This document shows positions 6,954 through 12,462 of a DNA stretch of 12,462 nucleotides, in pieces. The notes under the pieces were generated by a model that did no database searches, was not told the DNA's origin, and saw nothing but the letters and a program-made list of their open reading frames with translations. Where the stretch lies: contig CAMNAB010000091.1 of the NCBI GenBank assembly GCA_946530355.1, positions 1 to 12,462 on the forward strand. The letters are read 5' to 3'. Position 1 is the stretch's first letter. Each line of letters starts with the position of its first letter. This DNA comes from Firm-04 sp003446315. Its GTDB lineage: Bacteria > Bacillota > Clostridia > Oscillospirales > Ruminococcaceae. A program made the translations under genes and the position numbers.

Positions 6954-8681
6954 TTATAGCCGCAGATCTGCTTTGAAAAGGGTGTCTGTGGATGAGAGTG
7001 TCAGCTTGCAGCCGTTTTGCATGGCTGTACGATCCGCAATGGATAACCCAAGCCCGTTGCCGGTGATATTGCTCCGTGCAGCATCTCCGCGGAAAAACGG
7101 TTGTTTGAGCTGCGCGGTATCGAGCTTTTTCTCGATGGTGTTGGTGATAATCAGATGTTTTTTGTCCAGTGTGACTGTGATCGCACCATGTTCCGGTGTA
7201 TATTTGACGGCATTGGAGATCAGGTTTTCGATGATGACTTCCATCGCATTTTTATCAGCCCGGATTGTCGTGCTGCCGCTGATCTGATAGGAGATCTGCT
7301 TTTCCTGCAAGAGCATGTCATATTTCTGCACGGCTTCTTCCAAAAGCATTTCCATGCGGAATTGTTCCGGTTTCTGCGTTTGATTCTGCATATGATTCAG
7401 ATAGAGCGTTTGGCTGACGAGCGTATCCGTGAACGAAACATTTTTGAGGATAGACTGCAAATATTCCTGTTGTTCTTCCGCAGAAAGATCGCTTTGCAGC
7501 AGATTCTCCGCATAGCCGCTGATCGCCATCAGCGGGGTTTTGATGTCATGGGCGAGGCGGTCAGTCAGGGTGCACTGAAATTCTTCCATCGCACAGCGGT
7601 TTTTCCGGATGATATAATCCCGCCAGGAAAGGAGCAGAGAGAGCGCCAGCACAAGCAATGCAAATGAAATTGTCCAGCGCCAATAAAACGCGGTCAGTGT
7701 CGGGTCTTTGCGGTTGATCGTGCAACCGAGTGTCAGCCAATAGGGTTCTTTTCCCAGATAGATCGGGAGATTGCGGGAGTATGTTTCTGTACCGTCCGCA
7801 TGTTGTTGGTAGTCGCCGGAATAATAACTGCTTTCATCCCGGAAAATGAATTCAGATTGAAACTGAGCCAGATCTTCCGGTGTTTCACCACAGGGATCCA
7901 TCAGCGCGGAACGAGGATATTCACCGTTGATGCCGTGCAGCGTGACCAGCTCATACCGCGCATCATCCAGTGTAATATTGATTTCTTTTGTTTCGCATTT
8001 TTCTGAAGATTCAATCACAATCAGCGGTTCATAGTGATCCGGTTCGGCAATTACCGTCATAGAACCTTTATGCGGGATGAAAATATGGTTTTCCTTGTCC
8101 ACATATGCACTTTCGATCTCCGTTTGGACATAACGGGAGACGCTCATATGCTGTGACAGTGCCAGATAATCGTCAAAAAGCTGATGCACTTCCGGAAGAT
8201 CAAGCACATTCCGGTCGCAGACATACCAGCCGTTTGCAGGATCATTTTCTTTTTCCGGCGAGAAGGCGATGTGCCCCAAGAACTTGAGTTCATTCGAGGC
8301 AACAATCTCGTTGTTTTGGTCGATCAGGGCAGCTCCTGCGTGACATTTCGGTGAATAGACAGGTGCAAGATATACGCTTTTCTCCTCACGCCCGAACGGA
8401 TCTTCGATCATCAGCGTGTAGATCTGATGCATTGTCATATTACACCGGATCTCCTGCATCAGGATATCGCCTTCATACTTTGCATTGAGTTTCTGGATCC
8501 GCTGCTGTGTATCCGCAGCCTGTGTCTCAAGCTGCATATTTGCCTGTGAATGCAGATACTGGGTCAGGAATGTCTGAAAACCGAACGCAAAAACGACTGT
8601 AAGCAAGGCAGTCATGCCAAGTGCTTTTGCGATCATAGCCGGCAAAGTGGTTTGTTTGGGTGTTCTGTGACGCTTTTTCAT
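6954..8681 (-). CDS. Sensor histidine kinase, two-component system
   Basis: 575 residues. Two membrane segments (about 17-38 and 333-352) enclose an extracellular region of nearly 300 residues that I cannot place in a known sensor family; it contains several cysteines. The kinase core has the H-box LAHDIKTPLMAISGY with His378, an N-box ENLISNAVKY (485-494) and a G2 box GNGLGLSIAD (541-550). The usual DxGxG of the G1 box is absent: LIITNTIEKKLD stands in its place. A ribosome site AAGGGGG (8689-8695) overlaps the TAA stop of the response regulator gene, 12 bases away, so the pair is co-expressed and probably translationally coupled. It should phosphorylate the regulator at 8694-9362. The signal is unknown. 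The gene ends beside the ychF terminator. Confidence 0.95.
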   Translation of the reverse strand: MKKRHRTPKQTTLPAMIAKALGMTALLTVVFAFGFQTFLTQYLHSQANMQLETQAADTQQRIQKLNAKYEGDILMQEIRCNMTMHQIYTLMIEDPFGREEKSVYLAPVYSPKCHAGAALIDQNNEIVASNELKFLGHIAFSPEKENDPANGWYVCDRNVLDLPEVHQLFDDYLALSQHMSVSRYVQTEIESAYVDKENHIFIPHKGSMTVIAEPDHYEPLIVIESSEKCETKEINITLDDARYELVTLHGINGEYPRSALMDPCGETPEDLAQFQSEFIFRDESSYYSGDYQQHADGTETYSRNLPIYLGKEPYWLTLGCTINRKDPTLTAFYWRWTISFALLVLALSLLLSWRDYIIRKNRCAMEEFQCTLTDRLAHDIKTPLMAISGYAENLLQSDLSAEEQQEYLQSILKNVSFTDTLVSQTLYLNHMQNQTQKPEQFRMEMLLEEAVQKYDMLLQEKQISYQISGSTTIRADKNAMEVIIENLISNAVKYTPEHGAITVTLDKKHLIITNTIEKKLDTAQLKQPFFRGDAARSNITGNGLGLSIADRTAMQNGCKLTLSSTDTLFKADLRL

Positions 8682-8693
8682 AATGATACCCCC

Positions 8694-9362
8694 TTATGTT
8701 TCGCTGAATTTGTACCCCCGTCCGATTACGGTATGGATCTGATGCCCGGCTTCGCCGAGCGCCTTTCGCAGCCGCTTGATATGATTATCGACAACGCGGT
8801 CTGTTCCGAAGTAATCATCGCCCCAAACGCAGTCGAGCAGCGCATCACGGGTGACGATCCAGCCCGGATGCTCCATAAAATAGCGCAGGATCCCGTATTC
8901 TTTCTGCGTCAGTTCTGTCTCCTGCCCGTTGACATAGCAGGTGAGTTTGCGGGTATCGAGCCGGATGCTGCCGCATTGCAGAATTGCGGAAGGCTGTTTT
9001 TCGGTTCGTTTGAGGATGGCAGTGCATTTGGCATAAAGTGCAGAGAGCATAAACGGCTTTACAATGTAATCATCACAGCCGAGATCATATCCGTGCAGAA
9101 TATCAGATTCTCTTCCTTTTGCCGTGATGAACACGATCGGAATATTGCTTTTGCCGCGGATGCTCCGGCAAATGGTAAAGCCATCTGCGCCGGGCAGCAT
9201 GATGTCGAGCAGCACAAGCGAGTAAGCATCCAGTCCTTTTTGGATCAGTGCCAGTGCTTCCTGCCCGTCTGTGACTGCTGTGATGACTGCGCCTTGTCCG
9301 GAGAAATATTTTTGGATCACTTCACAGATTTGCAAATCGTCTTCGATCAGTAGTACATGCAT
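8694..9362 (-). CDS. OmpR/PhoB-family response regulator
   Basis: 222 residues, typical for the family. The receiver domain (1 to about 118) has the acidic pair Asp8-Asp9, the phosphate acceptor Asp53 in VLLDIMLPGADGF, Thr80 in FITAKGR and Lys102 in YIVKPF. The C-terminal winged-helix domain (about 128-220) has LTQKEYGILRYF, the recognition-helix region VDNHIKRLRKALG and the wing IGRGYKF. It is the first gene of a two-gene operon with the kinase and stands divergent to the first dockerin gene. AAAGGGGA (9371-9378) lies eight bases before the start. Binding to its own and the dockerin promoters is inferred from direct repeats there. Confidence 0.97.
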   Translation of the reverse strand: MHVLLIEDDLQICEVIQKYFSGQGAVITAVTDGQEALALIQKGLDAYSLVLLDIMLPGADGFTICRSIRGKSNIPIVFITAKGRESDILHGYDLGCDDYIVKPFMLSALYAKCTAILKRTEKQPSAILQCGSIRLDTRKLTCYVNGQETELTQKEYGILRYFMEHPGWIVTRDALLDCVWGDDYFGTDRVVDNHIKRLRKALGEAGHQIHTVIGRGYKFSET

Positions 9363-9388
9363 GTTTCATTTCCCCTTTCGTTGGTTTT

Positions 9389-9394
9389 ATTATA
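9389..9394 (-). promoter_or_regulatory. Extended -10 promoter of the two-component operon
   Basis: On the minus strand TGTTATAAT gives a perfect TATAAT with a TGn extension. No good -35 box is found at 16-18 bp. That fits a promoter that relies on the extended -10 or on an activator. Confidence 0.7.
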
Positions 9395-9407
9395 ACACAG
9401 CCGTGTG

Positions 9408-9424
9408 TCATTTGTATATCATTT
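9408..9424 (-). promoter_or_regulatory. Tandem direct repeat AAATGA-N5-AAATGA
   Basis: On the minus strand AAATGA occurs at 9419-9424 and 9408-9413, an 11-bp period, over the region where the missing -35 box of the response regulator promoter would be. OmpR/PhoB-type regulators bind such repeats, so this may be an autoregulatory site. The repeat is short and AT-rich, so chance is possible. Confidence 0.4.
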
Positions 9425-9520
9425 CGCAATTATTCTTGTATCAAAGCAGCGGCAGCGCGTCATAACCGGCAGTTTGCGAGACATAGTTTTGACACAACAT
9501 CTTATTTTTGTATGAAGTTT

Positions 9521-9534
9521 ACATGTGAAGACAT
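9521..9534 (+). promoter_or_regulatory. Upstream box of the first dockerin promoter
   Basis: ACATGTGAAGACAT abuts the -35 box. It matches the box at 10774-10787 at 12 of 14 positions and contains ACAT twice, 10 bp apart. A shared activator site is the likely reading. Confidence 0.5.
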
Positions 9535-9562
9535 TGACTTTTCAGAAGCCTTGTGCTATAAT
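9534..9562 (+). promoter_or_regulatory. SigA-type promoter of the first dockerin gene
   Basis: TTGACT (9534-9539), a 17-bp spacer, then TGC-TATAAT (-10 at 9557-9562), an extended and perfect -10. A weaker pair upstream, TTGACA (9489-9494) and TATGAA (9511-9516), could be a second promoter. The leader is about 70 bases and includes TTCCGGAA (9581-9588). Confidence 0.88.
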
Positions 9563-9636
9563 AACAATCATTCGGAGAACTTCCGGAAAATGTGCATACT
9601 TTGTCAAAATATAAAATGATTGAAGGAGATTTGCTT

Positions 9637-10560
9637 ATGAACCGTATCATAAAGAAAGCAGCATCTGCTGTTCTCTCTCTGACCATGATGGCATCAACTG
9701 CCGCAGCAATGGCAGCGGAGCTTCCGCATGGTTGCCTGACTCTGACCGCATCCGCGGCATCCGCTTCCTATACTACGGCAACCGTCAACAATGTAAAATA
9801 CAAGATCTATGCTTCTGAAAAGAAAGCGATCGTATCCGGTGTTGCAGCGAATACGATGTTGGTGCACATTCCGAAAACGATCGTGGATCCGGTCACACAG
9901 ACCACAGTAAACGTCACCGGAATGGAACAAACCGCATGCAAGGGCAATACCAAGATCTTCACGCTGAAAATTGATGCACATTTCACCACACTGCCGGCAA
10001 GTGCGTTTCAGGGCTGTCTCAACCTGATCTCTGTGCAGCTTCCGCCCACTTTGACGGCGATTCCTGCAAAGGCATTTTACAGCACCAAGATCAACAAGAT
10101 TCATTTGCCGTATACCGTTGTGAATGTGGGCAGCAAGGCATTTGCGAACTGTAGTTTCCTGAAGGAAGTCTATGTGCACCGCAGAAATGTGACCATTGCA
10201 AGTGATGCATTCGACAAAAAGAATACATCCCGGAATGCTTACTGCTATGTCGGATCGAATCAGACCTATTTTACCGATAAGGGCTTTACGGTTTCCGATA
10301 TGAGAACCGGCGATCTCAATTTGAACTACAAGGTCGATAAAGCAGACGCAAAGCTGCTGCTGGATGAGTATAACGCAGTGTATTTTTACAACCAGCCCGC
10401 CACCTTTACAGCAGAGCAGCGCCGTTGGGCAGATGTGGATTATGACGGCGATTTTGACGCGACAGATTGCCTTATTTTGAACTATCTTGTGATGTTCCAT
10501 GAGCCGCAGGGTTCGTTCTATTATGACCGTTATCTCTCTGATTATCTCCGGAAGCACTGA
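9637..10560 (+). CDS. Secreted leucine-rich-repeat protein with C-terminal dockerin (paralog A)
   Basis: 307 residues from the start supported by AAGGAGA (9623-9629). A signal peptide (MNRIIKKAASAVLSL... up to about residue 42, with ASA-AS as likely cleavage area) precedes a small N-terminal domain (about 45-95). About 95-195 is a BspA-like leucine-rich repeat region, with units such as TLPASAFQGCLNL and VGSKAFANCSFLKEVYV. A type I dockerin follows (225-288). Its first calcium loop is Asp226, Asn228, Asn230, Asp234, Asp237; its second is Asp266, Asp268, Asp270, Asp272, Asp274, Asp277. An aromatic-rich tail ends the protein. Dockerins bind cohesin modules on scaffoldins, so this is probably a non-catalytic part of a cellulosome-like surface complex. 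It is paralogous to the next gene and divergent from the two-component system. Confidence 0.92.
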   Translation: MNRIIKKAASAVLSLTMMASTAAAMAAELPHGCLTLTASAASASYTTATVNNVKYKIYASEKKAIVSGVAANTMLVHIPKTIVDPVTQTTVNVTGMEQTACKGNTKIFTLKIDAHFTTLPASAFQGCLNLISVQLPPTLTAIPAKAFYSTKINKIHLPYTVVNVGSKAFANCSFLKEVYVHRRNVTIASDAFDKKNTSRNAYCYVGSNQTYFTDKGFTVSDMRTGDLNLNYKVDKADAKLLLDEYNAVYFYNQPATFTAEQRRWADVDYDGDFDATDCLILNYLVMFHEPQGSFYYDRYLSDYLRKH

Positions 10561-10641
10561 TCGGAACCAAGCATAATCAGCCGGAGATTCCAAGTATATT
10601 TTCAGAAAAATCGCTGTATACACTTCAATCAGATCAAACCG

Positions 10642-10686
10642 CACCGCATATCAGGGCGAAGGCTCCGATATGCGGTGTAATTTTTT
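10642..10686 (+). terminator. Rho-independent terminator after the first dockerin gene
   Basis: CACCGCATATC (10642-10652) pairs perfectly with GATATGCGGTG (10667-10677). An inner GGGC/GCTC stem closes on a GAAG loop. TAATTTTTT follows. It isolates the two dockerin genes as separate transcripts. Confidence 0.93.
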
Positions 10687-10773
10687 AGTATTAACAATAT
10701 TGTAGCAACATATTGTCATTTTAATGCTATATCCTTCATTAAATGTTAAAAAGATAGCTTAAATTAGGCGAAA
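10687..10773. other. AT-rich spacer between the two dockerin genes
   Basis: The gap between the two coding regions is 345 bases. It holds a terminator, this AT-rich stretch with short inverted pieces such as CAATATTG, then a promoter and leader. No gene or RNA was seen. The A/T runs next to the promoter could help polymerase binding. Confidence 0.6.
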
Positions 10774-10787
10774 ACATATGAAAACAT
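10774..10787 (+). promoter_or_regulatory. Upstream box of the second dockerin promoter
   Basis: ACATATGAAAACAT ends one base before the -35 box and matches the box at 9521-9534 at 12 of 14 positions. ACAT again occurs twice with a 10-bp period. Conservation outside the core promoter hints at a shared regulator, though recent duplication could also explain it. Confidence 0.5.
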
Positions 10788-10788
10788 G

Positions 10789-10817
10789 TTGACATTTCCA
10801 AAAAAGCGTGCTATAAT
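10789..10817 (+). promoter_or_regulatory. SigA-type promoter of the second dockerin gene
   Basis: A perfect TTGACA (10789-10794), a 17-bp spacer and TGC-TATAAT (-10 at 10812-10817). The start of transcription would fall near 10824, inside a perfect 12-bp palindrome TTGTCCGGACAA (10823-10834). The promoter closely resembles that of the first dockerin gene. Confidence 0.92.
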
Positions 10818-10905
10818 TGCAATTGTCCGGACAAAAACATTCAATATTGCCCAATATTATAGTTCAACCCTACAATACAAAAAGCTTTTGAGGAGGATAA
10901 ATCAT

Positions 10906-11832
10906 ATGAATCGTGTTATGAAGAAGGCAGCTTCTGCTGTGCTTTCGCTTGCAATGCTTGCATCATCCACTGCTGCACTCAATGCCGGCGTTTTGAAGGA
11001 TACATTTACGTTGACTGCATCCGCAGCAAGCGAGACAACACATACCAGAACCATCAATAATGTGATCTACAGAATTTACGATAATAAGGATAAAGCTGTT
11101 GTAATCGGCTCCAACCGCAACGCATATTCTTTCACCATTCCGAGACAGGTGCTTGATCCGGATACCAATACATATAAAACCGTCACAGACATCGAACCGC
11201 TGGTCTTCATGAACAGATCCAATGTGTGGTCTGTTCGCATCAATGCACATATCACAACATTGCCGGCATATACATTCCGCGGCTGCTTGAACCTGCACGA
11301 AGTTGCGCTTCCGCCGACATTGAGAGAGATTCCGCAGCTTGCATTCTTCGGCACTGCCATTTCGAAGATCGACATTCCGTATGCTTGCAGAACGGTTGCA
11401 AGTCAGGCATTCCTTGCTTGTGATGATCTGAAAACGGTTATTGTGCACAATCCGAGCACACAGTTTGCATCTGATGCATTCGGCTATATGACCGGTAATT
11501 CGAAAACTGCTTACACTTATCCGGGCAGCGCACGGGCTTTCCTGTCCAATCTGGGCTTCACCAACTATCAGCTCAAGAGTGGTGACATTGACGGCGACGG
11601 TTTTGTTACCACGACTGACGCAAGATTGATCCTGATCGACTGCACCCGCCGTACAGCAGGTCTGCCTTCTTCGCTGACATCTGAGCAGCGCCGCTGGGCA
11701 GATGTTGACGGCAACGGTCTGGTTGAATATGAAGATGCACAGGCAATTGATTATGTTGCCGGAAATATCGGTTCTGATTGCCCGCAGAACTTTGAATATC
11801 TGCTGCTGCACTTCTTCTTTAACAAGCGCTGA
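10906..11832 (+). CDS. Secreted leucine-rich-repeat protein with C-terminal dockerin (paralog B)
   Basis: 308 residues from ATG 10906, which has AGGAGGAT (10891-10898) seven bases upstream; longer starts in this frame would lie in the promoter. Layout copies paralog A: signal peptide (1 to about 42, again ending LTASAAS), N-terminal domain, BspA-like repeats (about 95-195, e.g. TLPAYTFRGCLNL) and dockerin. The two align without gaps over the first 200 residues, with about 94 identities by hand count. The dockerin loops are better conserved than in A: Asp227, Asp229, Asp231, Gly232, Thr235, Asp238, then Asp266, Asp268, Asn270, Glu274, Asp277. The segment QRRWADVD (261-268) is identical in both. 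The C-terminal tail (about 288-308) differs in sequence. It is a predicted exported, cohesin-binding, non-enzymatic protein. Confidence 0.93.
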   Translation: MNRVMKKAASAVLSLAMLASSTAALNAGVLKDTFTLTASAASETTHTRTINNVIYRIYDNKDKAVVIGSNRNAYSFTIPRQVLDPDTNTYKTVTDIEPLVFMNRSNVWSVRINAHITTLPAYTFRGCLNLHEVALPPTLREIPQLAFFGTAISKIDIPYACRTVASQAFLACDDLKTVIVHNPSTQFASDAFGYMTGNSKTAYTYPGSARAFLSNLGFTNYQLKSGDIDGDGFVTTTDARLILIDCTRRTAGLPSSLTSEQRRWADVDGNGLVEYEDAQAIDYVAGNIGSDCPQNFEYLLLHFFFNKR

Positions 11833-11857
11833 TCTCAGAAACAGATATGCATAATAA

Positions 11858-11892
11858 GATCCCCCTTCGGTTTCTCATGCCGAAGGGGGATC
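11858..11892. terminator. Hairpin terminator between the convergent dockerin and FMN-binding genes
   Basis: GATCCCCCTTCGG (11858-11870) and CCGAAGGGGGATC (11880-11892) form a perfect 13-pair stem with a 9-base loop. The T-tracts are weak (GTTTCG on plus, TTATTATG on minus), but the place between two convergent stops supports a bidirectional terminator. Confidence 0.8.
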
Positions 11893-11913
11893 GTTTCGTG
11901 ATCGGGTATGTAC

Positions 11914-12306
11914 TTAGAATGTGACGGTGCGGGGCGGAGCAGTAAAGGAACTGAAAACGGCAGTTGCCTGCTTGAAATAGAGCACTTCTGTGTTGTCATC
12001 CTCAGCCTGATACATTGCCTGAAGCTCCGGATATTGTTCCAGCATGTGCTTTTTTGCAGCAAGGCGGTCATCCCGCACGAGCTCACCGGAAACGCGCAGC
12101 CAAACGCCGTCCTGGAATGCGCAAAGCTCCACTTTCGGATTTGCCTGAATCTGTCTGGAAACATCCTTGACTTTTCCGGTCTGGATATAGAGCTTGTCTT
12201 CGAACAGATCAATGGTACCGAACGGGCGCACCCGCGGCTGATCGCCGTCCGTTGTAGCGAGATAATAAGTGCCGGCTTTTTTCAGGAAATCATATACTTC
12301 TTTCAT
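11914..12306 (-). CDS. Pyridoxamine 5'-phosphate oxidase-like FMN-binding split-barrel protein
   Basis: 130 residues. The start GTYYLATTDGDQPRVRPFG (about 12-30), the strand KLYIQTG with KVKDVSRQIQANPKVEL (about 38-61) and the later WLRVSGELV (69-77) are typical of small flavin-binding proteins of the pyridoxamine-phosphate-oxidase-like superfamily. Most such single-domain proteins are not true vitamin B6 oxidases; they bind FMN or other flavins and reduce or shelter small substrates. The exact reaction cannot be told. The start at 12306 has AAAAGGAG (12315-12322) eight bases upstream; an ATG seven codons earlier lacks a ribosome site. It is a single gene with its own promoter, convergent with the dockerin gene. 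Confidence 0.88.
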   Translation of the reverse strand: MKEVYDFLKKAGTYYLATTDGDQPRVRPFGTIDLFEDKLYIQTGKVKDVSRQIQANPKVELCAFQDGVWLRVSGELVRDDRLAAKKHMLEQYPELQAMYQAEDDNTEVLYFKQATAVFSSFTAPPRTVTF

Positions 12307-12349
12307 ATGGAATGCTCCTTTTCTCATATTCCGCTGCTGCGGTTACTCT

Positions 12350-12378
12350 ATTATAGCATATTATGGCGAAAAACGCAA
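12350..12378 (-). promoter_or_regulatory. SigA-type promoter of the FMN-binding protein gene
   Basis: On the minus strand TTGCGT (12373-12378), a 17-bp spacer and TGC-TATAAT (12350-12355), an extended perfect -10. The short leader holds a small CCGC/GCGG hairpin (12331-12342). Confidence 0.85.
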
Positions 12379-12431
12379 TGACTTGACATACATTTTACAC
12401 TTGCGTATCCGGCGGACTTTAGATCATTTGC

Positions 12432-12448
12432 AGCGTGGCTTCCACGCT
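12432..12448. other. Perfect hairpin at the right edge
   Basis: AGCGTGG (12432-12438) and CCACGCT (12442-12448) form a 7-pair stem with a CTT loop. No T-tract follows on either strand. It lies between two similar 12-mers (GGCGGACTTTAG at 12411-12422 and GGTGAACTTTAG at 12450-12461) and downstream of a weak rightward promoter candidate (TTGACA 12383-12388). It may be the leader of a gene or RNA beyond the window. Confidence 0.4.
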
Positions 12449-12462
12449 CGGTGAACTTTAGG

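Noticed and set aside
8550..9353. A 267-codon plus-strand frame opposite the response regulator
   Set aside because: Antisense to a complete regulator with all active-site residues; shadow of codon use.
10786..10905. Longer start for the second dockerin protein
   Set aside because: The added residues would be coded within the -35 box, -10 box and leader; ATG 10906 has the ribosome site and starts a proper signal peptide matching paralog A.
1..12462. Mobile element, phage, CRISPR or defence system
   Set aside because: No transposase, integrase, Cas protein, terminal repeats or regularly spaced repeats were seen; gene content is chromosomal and surface-related.

Overview
The window reads as chromosomal DNA of a Gram-positive anaerobe, most likely a Ruminococcus-like member of the Oscillospiraceae. 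This is an inference from four things seen together: two secreted proteins ending in type I dockerin modules, a groES-groEL operon under a CIRCE element, strong SigA-type promoters with AGGAGG ribosome sites, and a cell-envelope lipoprotein with a Thr/Pro linker. No tRNA, rRNA, CRISPR array, insertion sequence or phage gene was seen.

Layout. Positions 19-3544 read leftwards: a NudC-type Nudix hydrolase fused to a histidine phosphatase, with its own promoter, then groEL and groES. The chaperonin operon starts at a promoter whose start region is covered by a perfect CIRCE, and a third CIRCE half-site lies just downstream. Positions 3819-6910 read rightwards: a strong promoter and hairpin leader, a predicted C-tail-anchored protein of unknown function, a lipoprotein with two SH3-like domains, and the GTPase/ATPase ychF. 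A bidirectional terminator at 6916-6952 separates ychF from a leftward two-component system (response regulator 8694-9362, histidine kinase 6954-8681). Divergent from that system, two paralogous secreted leucine-rich-repeat/dockerin proteins follow in tandem (9637-10560 and 10906-11832), each with its own promoter and terminator. A small FMN-binding split-barrel protein (11914-12306) reads leftwards at the right end.

How the parts may work together. GroES/GroEL, YchF and the Nudix enzyme are housekeeping or stress functions. The accessory interest is from 6954 to 11832. The two dockerin proteins carry no catalytic domain, only repeats and a dockerin, so they look like structural or adhesive parts of a cellulosome-like surface complex. 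Their promoters share a box next to -35 (ACATRTGAARACAT) with ACAT repeated 10 bp apart, and the divergent regulator promoter has AAATGA repeated 11 bp apart. Such spacing suits OmpR/PhoB-family regulators, so the neighbouring two-component system may control the dockerin genes. That link is inferred from sequence only.

Several starts were moved downstream of the longest reading frame to fit ribosome sites (3949, 5813, 9637, 10906 and 12306). Long open frames lie opposite groEL, ychF and most other genes; I treat them as codon-use shadows.
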